DNA from: Candidatus Heimdallarchaeota archaeon
Lineage (GTDB): Archaea > Asgardarchaeota > Heimdallarchaeia > JABLTI01
NCBI GenBank assembly: GCA_019894765.1
Contig: JAGXNT010000024.1
Span: forward strand, 1-64,000
Reading direction: 5' to 3'
DNA: 64,000 nucleotides
Each line of letters begins with the position of its first letter. Position 1 is the stretch's first letter. The position numbers were made by a program, and so were the translations under genes. The notes under the pieces are model-generated. The model saw nothing but the letters and a program-made list of their open reading frames with translations, was not told the DNA's origin and ran no database searches. This document shows positions 35,715 through 44,129 of the stretch, one piece after another.

Positions 35715-36491
35715 ATGACACCAAAGCCTTCAACGAGTAACCTCAAAGCTTTGATTAATGTAATCATTTCTAACGGAAAAACAGGCAATCTAAGAACAGT
35801 TGTTCAAACACTTAGCGATTTTGAAAAAGAAGTAAAGAATCATAGAGGGGATCCTGAGATTCAGTTGTTGTTAGCTGAAGCATATAGACATGCATTAGAA
35901 CCATTTGGTGTAGCAAAGAAATTCAGAGATGCGGAGCAAATGATTACTAAAATTGAGGGATGCTTCAGATCACAATCACAATCTGAGACAATGCAAGAGA
36001 TTTACAGTGAAGCATTAGGTGCGTTAATTTATCATTATATTATGAATGAAATGGACAAAGATATTCATAGAACATTAACCAAACTTGGTAATTTTTCAAG
36101 AAAACATCAAACTAACCCATTTGTTCAGTTTAGTTATGCTATGGCATTATCACAGGTAGCTGAATATTTTTCAGAAAAAGAGAACAAAGAGATCACTTAC
36201 AATATCTTATGGGAAATCGTAGGACTAGTAACGTTCTTTCCTGGGAAGGAAATACTTACTCAAGTTTCAGATGGGTTAGTCCAATGCGTTATTAGTGCTG
36301 GAAATCGCTTAACCAGAAATGAATTAGAGGATTTGGCAACAAGAATTGATGAATTTATTCATTTTACAAATGAATTCGAAATCCAACAAAAACTTACAAC
36401 TTGTCAAGGAAAAATCTTTCAATATATAGCTGGTCATAGAATGAGAGAAGGATATAGCCCCGATGGGAAAATCCAGAAAAAATACAAATAA
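35715..36491 (+). CDS. Alpha-helical (TPR-like) protein, unknown function
   Basis: 258 residues, all predicted helical with repeating hydrophobic pairs (YRHALEPFG, EQMITKIEGCF, LGALIYHYI, FVQFSYAMALSQVAEYF). This looks like a solenoid of TPR-type repeats, though none matches the consensus perfectly. It may be an interaction partner for the GTPase encoded just upstream. The stop is 2 bases from the stop of the converging GTPase-thioredoxin gene. Confidence 0.6.
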   Translation: MTPKPSTSNLKALINVIISNGKTGNLRTVVQTLSDFEKEVKNHRGDPEIQLLLAEAYRHALEPFGVAKKFRDAEQMITKIEGCFRSQSQSETMQEIYSEALGALIYHYIMNEMDKDIHRTLTKLGNFSRKHQTNPFVQFSYAMALSQVAEYFSEKENKEITYNILWEIVGLVTFFPGKEILTQVSDGLVQCVISAGNRLTRNELEDLATRIDEFIHFTNEFEIQQKLTTCQGKIFQYIAGHRMREGYSPDGKIQKKYK

Positions 36492-36493
36492 TC

Positions 36494-37309
36494 TTACTTG
36501 TTTTCTATAATTTGATGCATTATACTCTCGAGATGAGCAATCTGTATTATGCCTACTAATTGACGACCGCCTATGAGAATAGTTGGCAAAGAAGTTATCC
36601 CATAAGCTTCGGCAATTTTCGGATCTGTTTCTGCATCTATTGTTTCAACTTCTATAGCATATTTATTTCCAACTTTCTCAATGTGATTTAATGCTATTTT
36701 AGACCAGGCATCATCTTTCTTCACAAAAAAGAGAATTTTTGTAGCAATTTCTTTCATTATTTTTGGAGAAATATCTGGCGCTGGAATTAAACCACTAACG
36801 ATTTCTTGGATGATCAAGTTAAAAGCAGCATCTACATTGGTATCAGTTTTTGCACTTGTGAAAATTAAATTCGCTTTAGCTGCAGGAGTATCACCTAATT
36901 TTTTCACATTATAAGCTAACGGCAGGTGTTGTGATTGTGCTAAATCTAATTTTGTACCTACTATTACTACTGGTACATCACGACCATTTGCTTCCTTTAA
37001 ATCCCTATACCAACCTGGTAAGTTGTTGAAAGTTTCTTCATTGGTTAAATCATAGGCTAAAAGAGCAGCTGAAGCTCCTTGCAGATATCTTAAACCAATT
37101 TTTCTTCTACTTTTTTGGCCAGCTATATCCCAAATCATTAACTTGACTTTAACATCAGGATACTCAAATGTTCGAACATAAAAATTAAGTCCAAGCGTAG
37201 TCATGTAATCCTTCTTAAAAGTATCAAAAATGTATCTTTGAACTAAACTTGTCTTACCAACACCGGGATCACCCAGTAAGACAATTTTTCGTTGAAACAT
37301 TTTTGTCAT
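36494..37309 (-). CDS. Ras/Rab-like GTPase fused to a thioredoxin-fold domain
   Basis: 271 residues. The N-terminal 175 residues are a small GTPase: G1 GDPGVGKTS (13-21), G3 DIAGQ (61-65), G4 GTKLDL (118-123) and G5 FTSAKT (150-155). Residues about 190-271 resemble thioredoxin/glutaredoxin: beta strand KILFFVKKDDAW, helix, then ITSLPTILIGGRQLVGI with the cis-proline (SLPT, 240-243). The usual CxxC is replaced by KKDDAW, so thiol-disulfide chemistry is unlikely and the domain is probably for binding. Such a fusion is not one I recognise in characterised proteins. The gene is alone on its strand. Confidence 0.82.
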   Translation of the reverse strand: MTKMFQRKIVLLGDPGVGKTSLVQRYIFDTFKKDYMTTLGLNFYVRTFEYPDVKVKLMIWDIAGQKSRRKIGLRYLQGASAALLAYDLTNEETFNNLPGWYRDLKEANGRDVPVVIVGTKLDLAQSQHLPLAYNVKKLGDTPAAKANLIFTSAKTDTNVDAAFNLIIQEIVSGLIPAPDISPKIMKEIATKILFFVKKDDAWSKIALNHIEKVGNKYAIEVETIDAETDPKIAEAYGITSLPTILIGGRQLVGIIQIAHLESIMHQIIENK

Positions 37310-37394
37310 TTGATGCTAACCTCTGAAAGATTGTTGTGTGATGCTCCTTTTGTAGGTTTTGATTTATACAACTAGCAAATTGGAAGAAATGCAT

Positions 37395-38327
37395 TTAGAG
37401 TTTTGTTATTACTTCGCACCCATCTTCAGTAATAATGACAGTATGCTCTGCTTGAGCAACAGGAGTCTGACTCTTACTAACAAGCATGGGATAACGATTC
37501 AGTGTTTTGTATGAAATAAGTTCCTTTATTGCTTCGAATATTCTAGTTTCAGCATATAGATCTTTTAACCACCTAAGTGCAAAAGGTAATCGGTTATATT
37601 GTTCGATTTCTTTTAATAGAACTTTTCCATCATCAGATTTAGCTTTCTTTCCAATTTGTGAAAAGATGAAACTATAGGATTCATCGTATATTTTTTCAGA
37701 TCCTTCTGAAGTGGTAACGAAGGGTTCAATAGCTAAAACTTGACCAAGTTTTAATTTGGATCCAAAAATGTCTAGTGTTGGTTTATAATTTGGAATACTA
37801 GTGCCAGTATGTAGTTTCCACCTTTCAATAACATGACCAGTAAGATCGGTTATTGGGATTAAGCCCTCATTTCTTATTGTTTTCTCTATAACTTCTCCAA
37901 TATCATTCGGTCGCACTCCAGGTTTGATGAAATCAACGGCATTTTGCAGAGCAAGTTCCGCTGTCTTCTTCAATTTCTGATAGGTTTTTGTTCCTCCAAC
38001 TAAGAAGGTCTTTGCATGATCAGAGATGTACCCATCAACATGAGCCCCTAAATCAATTTTAATAATAGCACGTTCGGGAATTTTCAATTCATCATCAATT
38101 GGTGAAGTATAGTGTGCAGCAATTTGATTGACTGAAACATTAACAGGGAAAGCAGGTTTTGCCCCCAATCTAATTATTTCCTGTTCTAACACTTCACAGA
38201 TAGTAAGGAGCTTTCTACCTTTGGAAACCAATTTTTTGGCTTTACGCATAACTTCTACAACGATTCTTCCTGCTTCTCTATACTTTTCAAACTCTTCATC
38301 AGTTAATTGCGACAAATAGACATTCAC
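37395..38327 (-). CDS. map: Methionine aminopeptidase, type II
   Basis: 310 residues. Metal ligands of the pita-bread fold are visible: Asp in IKIDLGAHVDG, Asp in GYISDHAKTFLV, His in LTGHVIERW, Glu in AIEPFVT and Glu in AQAEHTVII. The insert in the second half (about 190-265, FIFSQIGKKAK... EQYNRLPFALRWL) is the type II helical subdomain typical of archaea and eukaryotes. The enzyme removes the initiator methionine from nascent proteins. It lies 74 bases downstream of EcfT, same strand. Confidence 0.92.
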   Translation of the reverse strand: MNVYLSQLTDEEFEKYREAGRIVVEVMRKAKKLVSKGRKLLTICEVLEQEIIRLGAKPAFPVNVSVNQIAAHYTSPIDDELKIPERAIIKIDLGAHVDGYISDHAKTFLVGGTKTYQKLKKTAELALQNAVDFIKPGVRPNDIGEVIEKTIRNEGLIPITDLTGHVIERWKLHTGTSIPNYKPTLDIFGSKLKLGQVLAIEPFVTTSEGSEKIYDESYSFIFSQIGKKAKSDDGKVLLKEIEQYNRLPFALRWLKDLYAETRIFEAIKELISYKTLNRYPMLVSKSQTPVAQAEHTVIITEDGCEVITKL

Positions 38328-38391
38328 CTTTTTTAATCCATGAAATATTGAAAACTCAAGTTATTTAGTAGTTTTGATTATTTAGAATTAC

Positions 38392-38412
38392 TTCAGAAGA
38401 TTCACTTCTGAA
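38392..38412 (-). terminator. Hairpin with the EcfT stop codon in its loop
   Basis: TTCAGAAG (38392-38399) pairs with CTTCTGAA (38405-38412) around a 5-base loop. The EcfT stop (38402-38404) is inside the loop. No long T tract follows on the minus strand, so pausing or mRNA end protection is as likely as termination. Confidence 0.45.
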
Positions 38413-39244
38413 AAAGACCTTTAAACCAATTCCAGGCGATTCCAAGAAGTCTCCTAAGTTCATATTTTTCTGGAATATGCCATGTTACCCAACTAGGATA
38501 GGGGTATTGCTTGATAGCTTGTAGAAGGAATAAAGCAAATAACGCTAATGAGACTAGTATTAGGATGTAATCCCACCACTTTAATTTTAAAGAATACAAG
38601 TAAGTTCGCTTCTTTATAGCATTCCATCCCCGAGATTCTATAGCTTCTGCTAATTGCCAAGAGCGTCTCATTGCTGAAGCGAAGATTGGCACCAGCAAAG
38701 GAAGCATTTTTCTTGCTCTTTTGAAGATATTTCCTCTGTCTATTTGTAAACCTCGAGATTTCTGAGCAGCAAATATAGTTTCAGTTTCTTTCGCTAAAGT
38801 TGGAATGAATCTGTAGGCAGTGCTAACAGCCCAGGCAAATGAATATGGCACCCCAAATTTCCTTAACATTTGTGAGATGTCATCAGGGGAAACAGTCTGG
38901 AAGTATAAACCAAAAATAGCTGTTAAAACAATTAATCTCAAAACTATAACTATTGCAAAAGATGTTGGGTAATCAACCTTAATGAGTAACGCATCAAGTA
39001 CTACAATTATTATCAAGAGCGGAAGGAGAATCAACAAAGTTCTCAACCATTTTCTCAGAAAGTCACCTAATAATACTAGAGGTGTTATAATTCCAAGGAT
39101 AATTAGTAATGGGACAATTTCTTTGAATAAAATGGTAATACAAGTTACAACGATAATGAAAAGCATTTTACCTCGAGGATCAAGATGATGTAAAATCGAT
39201 TTCTTTAATTCGTAATCGAAATATTCTAGTATTTTCATACTCAT
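38402..39244 (-). CDS. ecfT: ECF transporter transmembrane component (EcfT)
   Basis: 280 residues with four or five hydrophobic helices. It has the coupling motifs AQKSRGLQIDRG (about 161-172) and AIESRGWNA (about 197-205), close to the Ala-Arg-Gly motifs of EcfT. The C-terminal part contains a helix that anchors in the membrane. It follows two EcfA genes (gap 9 bases) and completes an EcfAA'T energising module that could serve multiple S components. The only S component in the window is at 31167-31769. Confidence 0.88.
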   Translation of the reverse strand: MSMKILEYFDYELKKSILHHLDPRGKMLFIIVVTCITILFKEIVPLLIILGIITPLVLLGDFLRKWLRTLLILLPLLIIIVVLDALLIKVDYPTSFAIVIVLRLIVLTAIFGLYFQTVSPDDISQMLRKFGVPYSFAWAVSTAYRFIPTLAKETETIFAAQKSRGLQIDRGNIFKRARKMLPLLVPIFASAMRRSWQLAEAIESRGWNAIKKRTYLYSLKLKWWDYILILVSLALFALFLLQAIKQYPYPSWVTWHIPEKYELRRLLGIAWNWFKGLFQK

Positions 39245-39253
39245 CTTTAGACC

Positions 39254-40084
39254 TCACTTCACTCCTTCTTTTAGGATTTGTTTTAGGTTTTCGACTAATT
39301 CTTGCGAATTATAGCTAAGAGGTAAATCATCAAAATGCTTTCTTAGTTTGCTTACTAAGTCAAAAATTACAGGTTGTGCTAAATCAGATTTATTTAGAAG
39401 ATCTTCATTAGTGAATACGTTAATTGGTTGTTCATCTTTAATGATCTCACCTTGTGATACCACAAGAATTCTCTCAGCAAAATCTAGAATGAATTCAAGG
39501 TCGTGAGACACAACAATAATTGTAATCCCTTTTTCTGAAAGGCTTTCAAGAAAATTTCCAAGCCGTTTTTTCTGTCTGTAATCCTGACCAAAGGTAGGTT
39601 CATCTAGAACCAATATACTTTGATTCATGGTTAGAACAGAAGCAATGGACACTAGTCTTCTTTCTCCTCCTGATAATTCGAGTGGATTTCTGTCAAGGAG
39701 ATGACTTATGCCAAAATGTTCTGCAATTTCTTGTATTTTCTCTTCGATTTCGTTTGCTTCTAACTCTAAATTCTTAGGACCGAATTCAAGTTCTTTCTTT
39801 ACTGTTTCCGCAAATAACTGGTGATTTGGGTTTTGAAATGCGAGTCCGACTTTCTTAGCCATTTCAGAAAGCGGTTTTTTAACAATATCTTCCTCCTCAA
39901 TTTTAACTTGACCTGTTGTTGGTTTCAATAAACCATTAATGTGTTTCAGAAGGGTTGTTTTTCCTGCACCATTTTTACCAACAAAAGCAACAAACTCACC
40001 TTTTTTAATCTTGAAAGAGACATTGTTTAGAACGGAAATTCCTTTCTTATCATAACTAAAGGAAACATCGACAAACTCAATCAT
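39254..40084 (-). CDS. ecfA: ECF transporter ATPase subunit A'
   Basis: 276 residues. Walker A GKNGAGKTT (about 36-44), Q-loop FQNPNHQLF, signature LSGGERRLVSIA, and Walker B ILVLDEPTFG. The EcfA Q-loop sequence with NPxxQ is typical of this family. It overlaps the partner ATPase gene by 4 bases. It energises vitamin or metal uptake with EcfT and an S component. Confidence 0.92.
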   Translation of the reverse strand: MIEFVDVSFSYDKKGISVLNNVSFKIKKGEFVAFVGKNGAGKTTLLKHINGLLKPTTGQVKIEEEDIVKKPLSEMAKKVGLAFQNPNHQLFAETVKKELEFGPKNLELEANEIEEKIQEIAEHFGISHLLDRNPLELSGGERRLVSIASVLTMNQSILVLDEPTFGQDYRQKKRLGNFLESLSEKGITIIVVSHDLEFILDFAERILVVSQGEIIKDEQPINVFTNEDLLNKSDLAQPVIFDLVSKLRKHFDDLPLSYNSQELVENLKQILKEGVK

Positions 40085-40992
40085 TTACTCTCGACCTCCT
40101 TAGTTAACCAAGTCATAAAATCATTTGTAGTTAATGGAATTGAATCTCTACTCGAGAGGAAGGAATAACGCTTCGATAAATTTGAGAAATCATTTGTTTC
40201 CTCTTTAAGGGTCAAGTAAAAAGATGGAATTTTAGGTAAAAGCTCTTTTGGGTAATTTTGGTTTTCTAATACATCTTGAGGTGTGCCAAATGCTTTTAGC
40301 TTTCCGTTTTCAATATAGGCCATTTTGTTTGCAAAATGAATGCATCTATCTAGTCGATGCTCTGAGATTATTATTGTTTTATTGTGTTCTTGATTTAGCT
40401 CATATAATTTTGTTAGTAGTTCATTAGCGCTTTTAGGTGACAAATGAGCTGTAACTTCATCCAAGATTAGAATAGGCGGATCAAGTGCTAACGCAGCTGC
40501 TATAGCTGCTAATTGCTGTTCTCCTCCAGAAATAGCAAATGGTGATTTAAACCTAATTCTTTCTATATCAAGTAAGGTTATAATTTCATCAATACGATTA
40601 AACATTTTCTCTCGAGAAACACCAAAATTTTCTAAGGGAAAAGCAATTTCTCTTTCTATGGTTAGACTAGATAACTGATTTTCAGGATTCTGAAATACAA
40701 AACCAACTTTCTCAGCTAATTGTGCAGTATTGATCTCAGTTATTATCTCATCATAAACAGTTACGTCTCCGCCATATGAACCAGCATAAAAATTCGGTAC
40801 AAGACCATTAATAGTTTTTAACAAAGTAGATTTCCCAGATCCACTAAAACCAACTAGTAAGAGGAAATCTCCTTCATAAATATCAAGTGAAACATTAGTT
40901 AAGGCATGAACTGAACTATTGCGATACTTGTATGTTACGCGATTGATTTGTACCGCTTTCTTAGGCAAAAATAATCCTCCTTCATGTATCAC
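40081..40992 (-). CDS. ecfA: ECF transporter ATPase subunit A
   Basis: 303 residues. Walker A GFSGSGKST (about 48-56), FQNPENQLSSLTIE Q-loop, signature ISGGEQQLAAIA and Walker B ILILDEVTAHL. Note DEVTA in place of DEPTA. It overlaps the DHH phosphoesterase gene by 11 bases and the second ATPase by 4, so translation is coupled through the whole operon. Confidence 0.92.
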   Translation of the reverse strand: MIHEGGLFLPKKAVQINRVTYKYRNSSVHALTNVSLDIYEGDFLLLVGFSGSGKSTLLKTINGLVPNFYAGSYGGDVTVYDEIITEINTAQLAEKVGFVFQNPENQLSSLTIEREIAFPLENFGVSREKMFNRIDEIITLLDIERIRFKSPFAISGGEQQLAAIAAALALDPPILILDEVTAHLSPKSANELLTKLYELNQEHNKTIIISEHRLDRCIHFANKMAYIENGKLKAFGTPQDVLENQNYPKELLPKIPSFYLTLKEETNDFSNLSKRYSFLSSRDSIPLTTNDFMTWLTKEVESK

Positions 40993-41992
40993 TCTTACTT
41001 TTCTTGAGAAGTTTCTGTATAAGAGCTAAAGTTCTTTTCTTCAATTTCTCTTCAGTAACATTTATTGGAATATTCAATGCTGCAGCTGTAGAATGACCTC
41101 CACCATCACCATTGAATTCCATCCCTAATTCTTTCATGACGTCTCTACCAAAGTGGATGTCAGTTTGTTGCTGAAAACCATGAGTTGCTCTAACACTAAG
41201 TCGCGTCTCATTAGATCTTGTGGAATAGATTAATGCAACATCTGCTCCTAAATCCAGGATAGAGCGAGCTGAAGAACCTTCATGCGAACCGACTCTACTC
41301 CAAACAATAATCCAATCCTGCAATTTTTCATATTGTATCCTAGAAGCACATTTTAATCTCGCAATTCTTTCTGATTCCTCAAGTCTTTTCTGAATTAAGC
41401 TCACAGCTATATCATAATTTACTCCTTGTTGGAACATTTTATCTAATAAGCCAAGGGTTTGTTTATTTAGTGAGTAAAATCTCCTGCTATCATAAATAAT
41501 TCCTGAAAGGAGAATATTTAGAAGAGTTTCAGGAGGTTTCAATGAAAGTTCAAGAATTAATTCCCAGATTATCTCTGCAGTAGAAGTCCTATTATCATCA
41601 ATAAAAACAAGTGATACATCTAAATCAGTAAAATCTGTTGGAGTATGATGATCAATTAAGATAATATCATTTTTATCATGTGATTGAACCAATTCCGAAA
41701 ACTTTCCTAATTGGCTAGGTACATTGACATCAACAATAATAATAAGATCATATTTACTATCAGAATTTACTTTATATTGTCTATCAAAATATTCCATCAC
41801 TTTAGATGTGTGTTTACTAATTCCATCAACTAAGATATCAACATTTGATGATGGATGTAATTCCTTCATTATAAATTCCATCCCATAAGCGGAAGCTATT
41901 GAATCAGGATCAACACTAGAATGCCCAATAATAGCTATGTTCTCAAATTTCCCCTTCTTTATTTTTTTCAGAAATTTTCTTTTTATGCTCAA
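40982..41992 (-). CDS. DHH-family phosphoesterase (nanoRNase / pAp phosphatase-like)
   Basis: 336 residues. The DHH signature is IDHHTPTDFTD (about 116-126), with upstream GHSSVDPDSIASA (about 23-35) carrying the first metal aspartates; the C-terminal DHHA1-like motif GDGGGHSTAAA (near 296-306) is clear. Family enzymes cut short oligonucleotides or cyclic dinucleotides. The gene lies between DUF3194 and the EcfA genes; the prefoldin beta-DUF3194-DHH order is known in archaea. Confidence 0.87.
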   Translation of the reverse strand: MSIKRKFLKKIKKGKFENIAIIGHSSVDPDSIASAYGMEFIMKELHPSSNVDILVDGISKHTSKVMEYFDRQYKVNSDSKYDLIIIVDVNVPSQLGKFSELVQSHDKNDIILIDHHTPTDFTDLDVSLVFIDDNRTSTAEIIWELILELSLKPPETLLNILLSGIIYDSRRFYSLNKQTLGLLDKMFQQGVNYDIAVSLIQKRLEESERIARLKCASRIQYEKLQDWIIVWSRVGSHEGSSARSILDLGADVALIYSTRSNETRLSVRATHGFQQQTDIHFGRDVMKELGMEFNGDGGGHSTAAALNIPINVTEEKLKKRTLALIQKLLKKSKSDT

Positions 41993-42315
41993 CTATAAAA
42001 ATTCTCCTTTAGTATTTTTTCCAGTTCCAAGAAGGTTTTGTCTAATGTCTCTTGTATGATCTTTTCCTCATCATAACCAAATCTCGGCGGTAAATTTAAA
42101 TCAATATCAATGTCTACGATGAGATTTTCTTCTGAATTATCAATATCAATAGTTACATCGTAATGGTCTACATTATGTTGGGGAATGATCTCACTAAGAT
42201 ATTTCCGAACTAGTTGTAGAACTTCATCAGACAATTGCTCAATATCGGATTCAGTGAGCTCTCTTAAACCAAGAAAAGTTATTTGGGGACTTTCTTCATC
42301 ACTCAAAAGAATCAC
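41989..42315 (-). CDS. DUF3194-family protein
   Basis: 108 residues, acidic. The block VDHYDVTIDIDNSEENLIVD, followed by DLNLPPRFGYDEEKI, and its position just after prefoldin beta in the operon match DUF3194, a small archaeal protein of unknown function. It overlaps the DHH gene by 4 bases. Confidence 0.75.
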   Translation of the reverse strand: MILLSDEESPQITFLGLRELTESDIEQLSDEVLQLVRKYLSEIIPQHNVDHYDVTIDIDNSEENLIVDIDIDLNLPPRFGYDEEKIIQETLDKTFLELEKILKENFYS

Positions 42316-42332
42316 CCAAAAATCTGAAAAAA

Positions 42333-42719
42333 CTATTTTTCACCGGATTCTAAAGCAACCTTAATTTCTTTTTCAAGGTCTTCGAATTGCTTCTTAATCT
42401 TCTCATAGCTTTTTTCTGCAAGTTTTACTCGAGTATCATATAGATCCTTTTGTTCACCAAGTTTTCCTTTGGTATCTTTAATGGTACTTTTTACAAGGAG
42501 CCTACCTATACTTCGATAACATTCTTCATCATCCGGTAGTTCTTCAATTTCTTTTAAAGCTTTATCAATATCAAGTTGTTCAAGCTTAACTGTTTGAATT
42601 TGTTGTTGTAGGGAACTCATTTGCTGTTGCAAAGTTTGATATCTCTTTATTTTATCTTCTAATTGAGGACTAATGCCTTTTGTCACTGTTTTTCCTCCGA
42701 TAAGGTAATAATTCAACAA
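42333..42719 (-). CDS. pfdB: Prefoldin subunit beta
   Basis: 128 residues, two coiled-coil helices (about 12-58 and 90-125) joined by a short beta segment (about 62-83, DDEECYRSIGRLLVKST). Beta prefoldin pairs with alpha subunits in the hexameric cochaperone that delivers unfolded proteins to the thermosome. The ATG gives an unusually long N-terminal extension; Met1 versus an internal start (GISPQLEDKIKRYQ) is not certain. First gene of the operon. Confidence 0.9.
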   Translation of the reverse strand: MLNYYLIGGKTVTKGISPQLEDKIKRYQTLQQQMSSLQQQIQTVKLEQLDIDKALKEIEELPDDEECYRSIGRLLVKSTIKDTKGKLGEQKDLYDTRVKLAEKSYEKIKKQFEDLEKEIKVALESGEK

Positions 42720-42887
42720 CTCTGAGTGGGTTTAAAATAACTTTCGGTTAAATCCATAAAGTATGAATTTTTCATTGTGAGTGAAGGTAAAAATAAATGT
42801 GAGTTAATATTATGACAATCTAAAATCTTTTAACCTACATCAACATGATTAAAGAAAAAGTAACAAAATCAAATGGAACCAGAATAA

Positions 42888-44111
42888 ATGACATTATATG
42901 TTTCTTTTCTCTTACATATCTATCAACCACCAACACAAACTCCAACAATTTTGAAACAAGTTATCAAAGAGTCCTACCAACCATTATTTGAGGTTTTAAC
43001 AAATAATCCGAACACAAAAATAACATTAAACATAAACGGTTCACTGATTGAACTCCTTGATTTATATGATGAGAATACTCTACTAGACACAATAAGAAGT
43101 TTAGTAATTAACAAACAAATTGATTTGATAGGTTCCAGTTGTTATCATGCTATTTTACCATTGATTCCTCAAGAAGAAATAACCCGACAAATAAAACTCA
43201 ATGAAGAAATATTTCACAAATTCTTAGGGAAAGGCATCTACAATCCCAAAGGATTTTGGTTACCGGAAATGGCTTATGAATTCGGTGTTATTGAACCATT
43301 AATTGCTGAGAATTTTGAATGGACTGTTATCTCAAGTGTAGCTACACCCGATGAAGAGCTTCCAGATGATTATATTCCTTTCTTAAAACCAAATTTCAAA
43401 ATCTATTTTAGAAATGACTTACTTTCAAATTTAATCTCATTTAAGAACCCAACTGTAGAAGAATTTTATCAAGAACTAAAAGGATTAAAAAATCCTAAAA
43501 AGGATGACTATTACGTTATTTTAGCAATGGATGGAGAAACTTATGGGCATCATATTAAAGGTTTGATTGAGGATTTCTTCGAACCATTAATGTCCAAGAT
43601 AAATCAAGATCCAAATGTTAAGTTGATAATGATCGCTGAGATTCCAAAGTACTTCTCTCAAGAAAAAAAAGTAAATCCACTACCAAGTACATGGTCCACT
43701 ACTGCAGAAGATTTGCAGCAAGGAGTACCATTTCCTTTATGGTCTAATCCAAACAATAGGATACATAATTTGCAATTAACAGTAATGAATCATGCTTTGT
43801 TTCTAGTTGGGAAAGCTCAAAGATATATGAATAATACACATAATCAACCCGAGGAATTTGTTATAAGGTACAAAAATGCAAGAACATGGCTAGACAAAGG
43901 ATTGCATAGTTGTCAACTATGGTGGGCTTCTGGAAGACCATGGTATTCATCGGAAATGATCCTTAAAGGATTAAATCAATTGATTCTTGCATCCTCAGAA
44001 GCTCTAAAAGTTGTTTTGAAAAATTGCACGGATAATAATGAAATAGAGAACGTCAAAAGAATCTTCAATGAGATATTTGAAGCACAAAAAGAAATTTATC
44101 TTTCAGTCTAA
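42888..44111 (+). CDS. Glycoside hydrolase family 57 enzyme (alpha-glucan active)
   Basis: 407 residues. Conserved GH57 motifs are visible: HIYQPP (about 10-15), GSCYHAILPL (about 82-91), the nucleophile motif GFWLPEMAY with Glu127, and AMDGETYGHH (213-222) with catalytic Asp215. Length is close to the minimal amylase/glucanotransferase type. Actions in the family include alpha-amylase, 4-alpha-glucanotransferase and branching; the exact one is not clear. It converges on a GT4 gene, suggesting a small storage-glucan or trehalose unit. Confidence 0.85.
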   Translation: MTLYVSFLLHIYQPPTQTPTILKQVIKESYQPLFEVLTNNPNTKITLNINGSLIELLDLYDENTLLDTIRSLVINKQIDLIGSSCYHAILPLIPQEEITRQIKLNEEIFHKFLGKGIYNPKGFWLPEMAYEFGVIEPLIAENFEWTVISSVATPDEELPDDYIPFLKPNFKIYFRNDLLSNLISFKNPTVEEFYQELKGLKNPKKDDYYVILAMDGETYGHHIKGLIEDFFEPLMSKINQDPNVKLIMIAEIPKYFSQEKKVNPLPSTWSTTAEDLQQGVPFPLWSNPNNRIHNLQLTVMNHALFLVGKAQRYMNNTHNQPEEFVIRYKNARTWLDKGLHSCQLWWASGRPWYSSEMILKGLNQLILASSEALKVVLKNCTDNNEIENVKRIFNEIFEAQKEIYLSV

Positions 44112-44129
44112 AAACCAATTATTTTTTAG
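44108..44129. terminator. Hairpin spanning converging stops of GH57 and GT4
   Basis: CTAAAAA (44108-44114) pairs with TTTTTAG (44123-44129). The GH57 stop (44109-44111) is in the 5' arm and the GT4 stop (44119-44121) in the loop. The stem ends in T-rich DNA on the plus strand. Pairing is mostly A-T and so weak. Confidence 0.35.
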
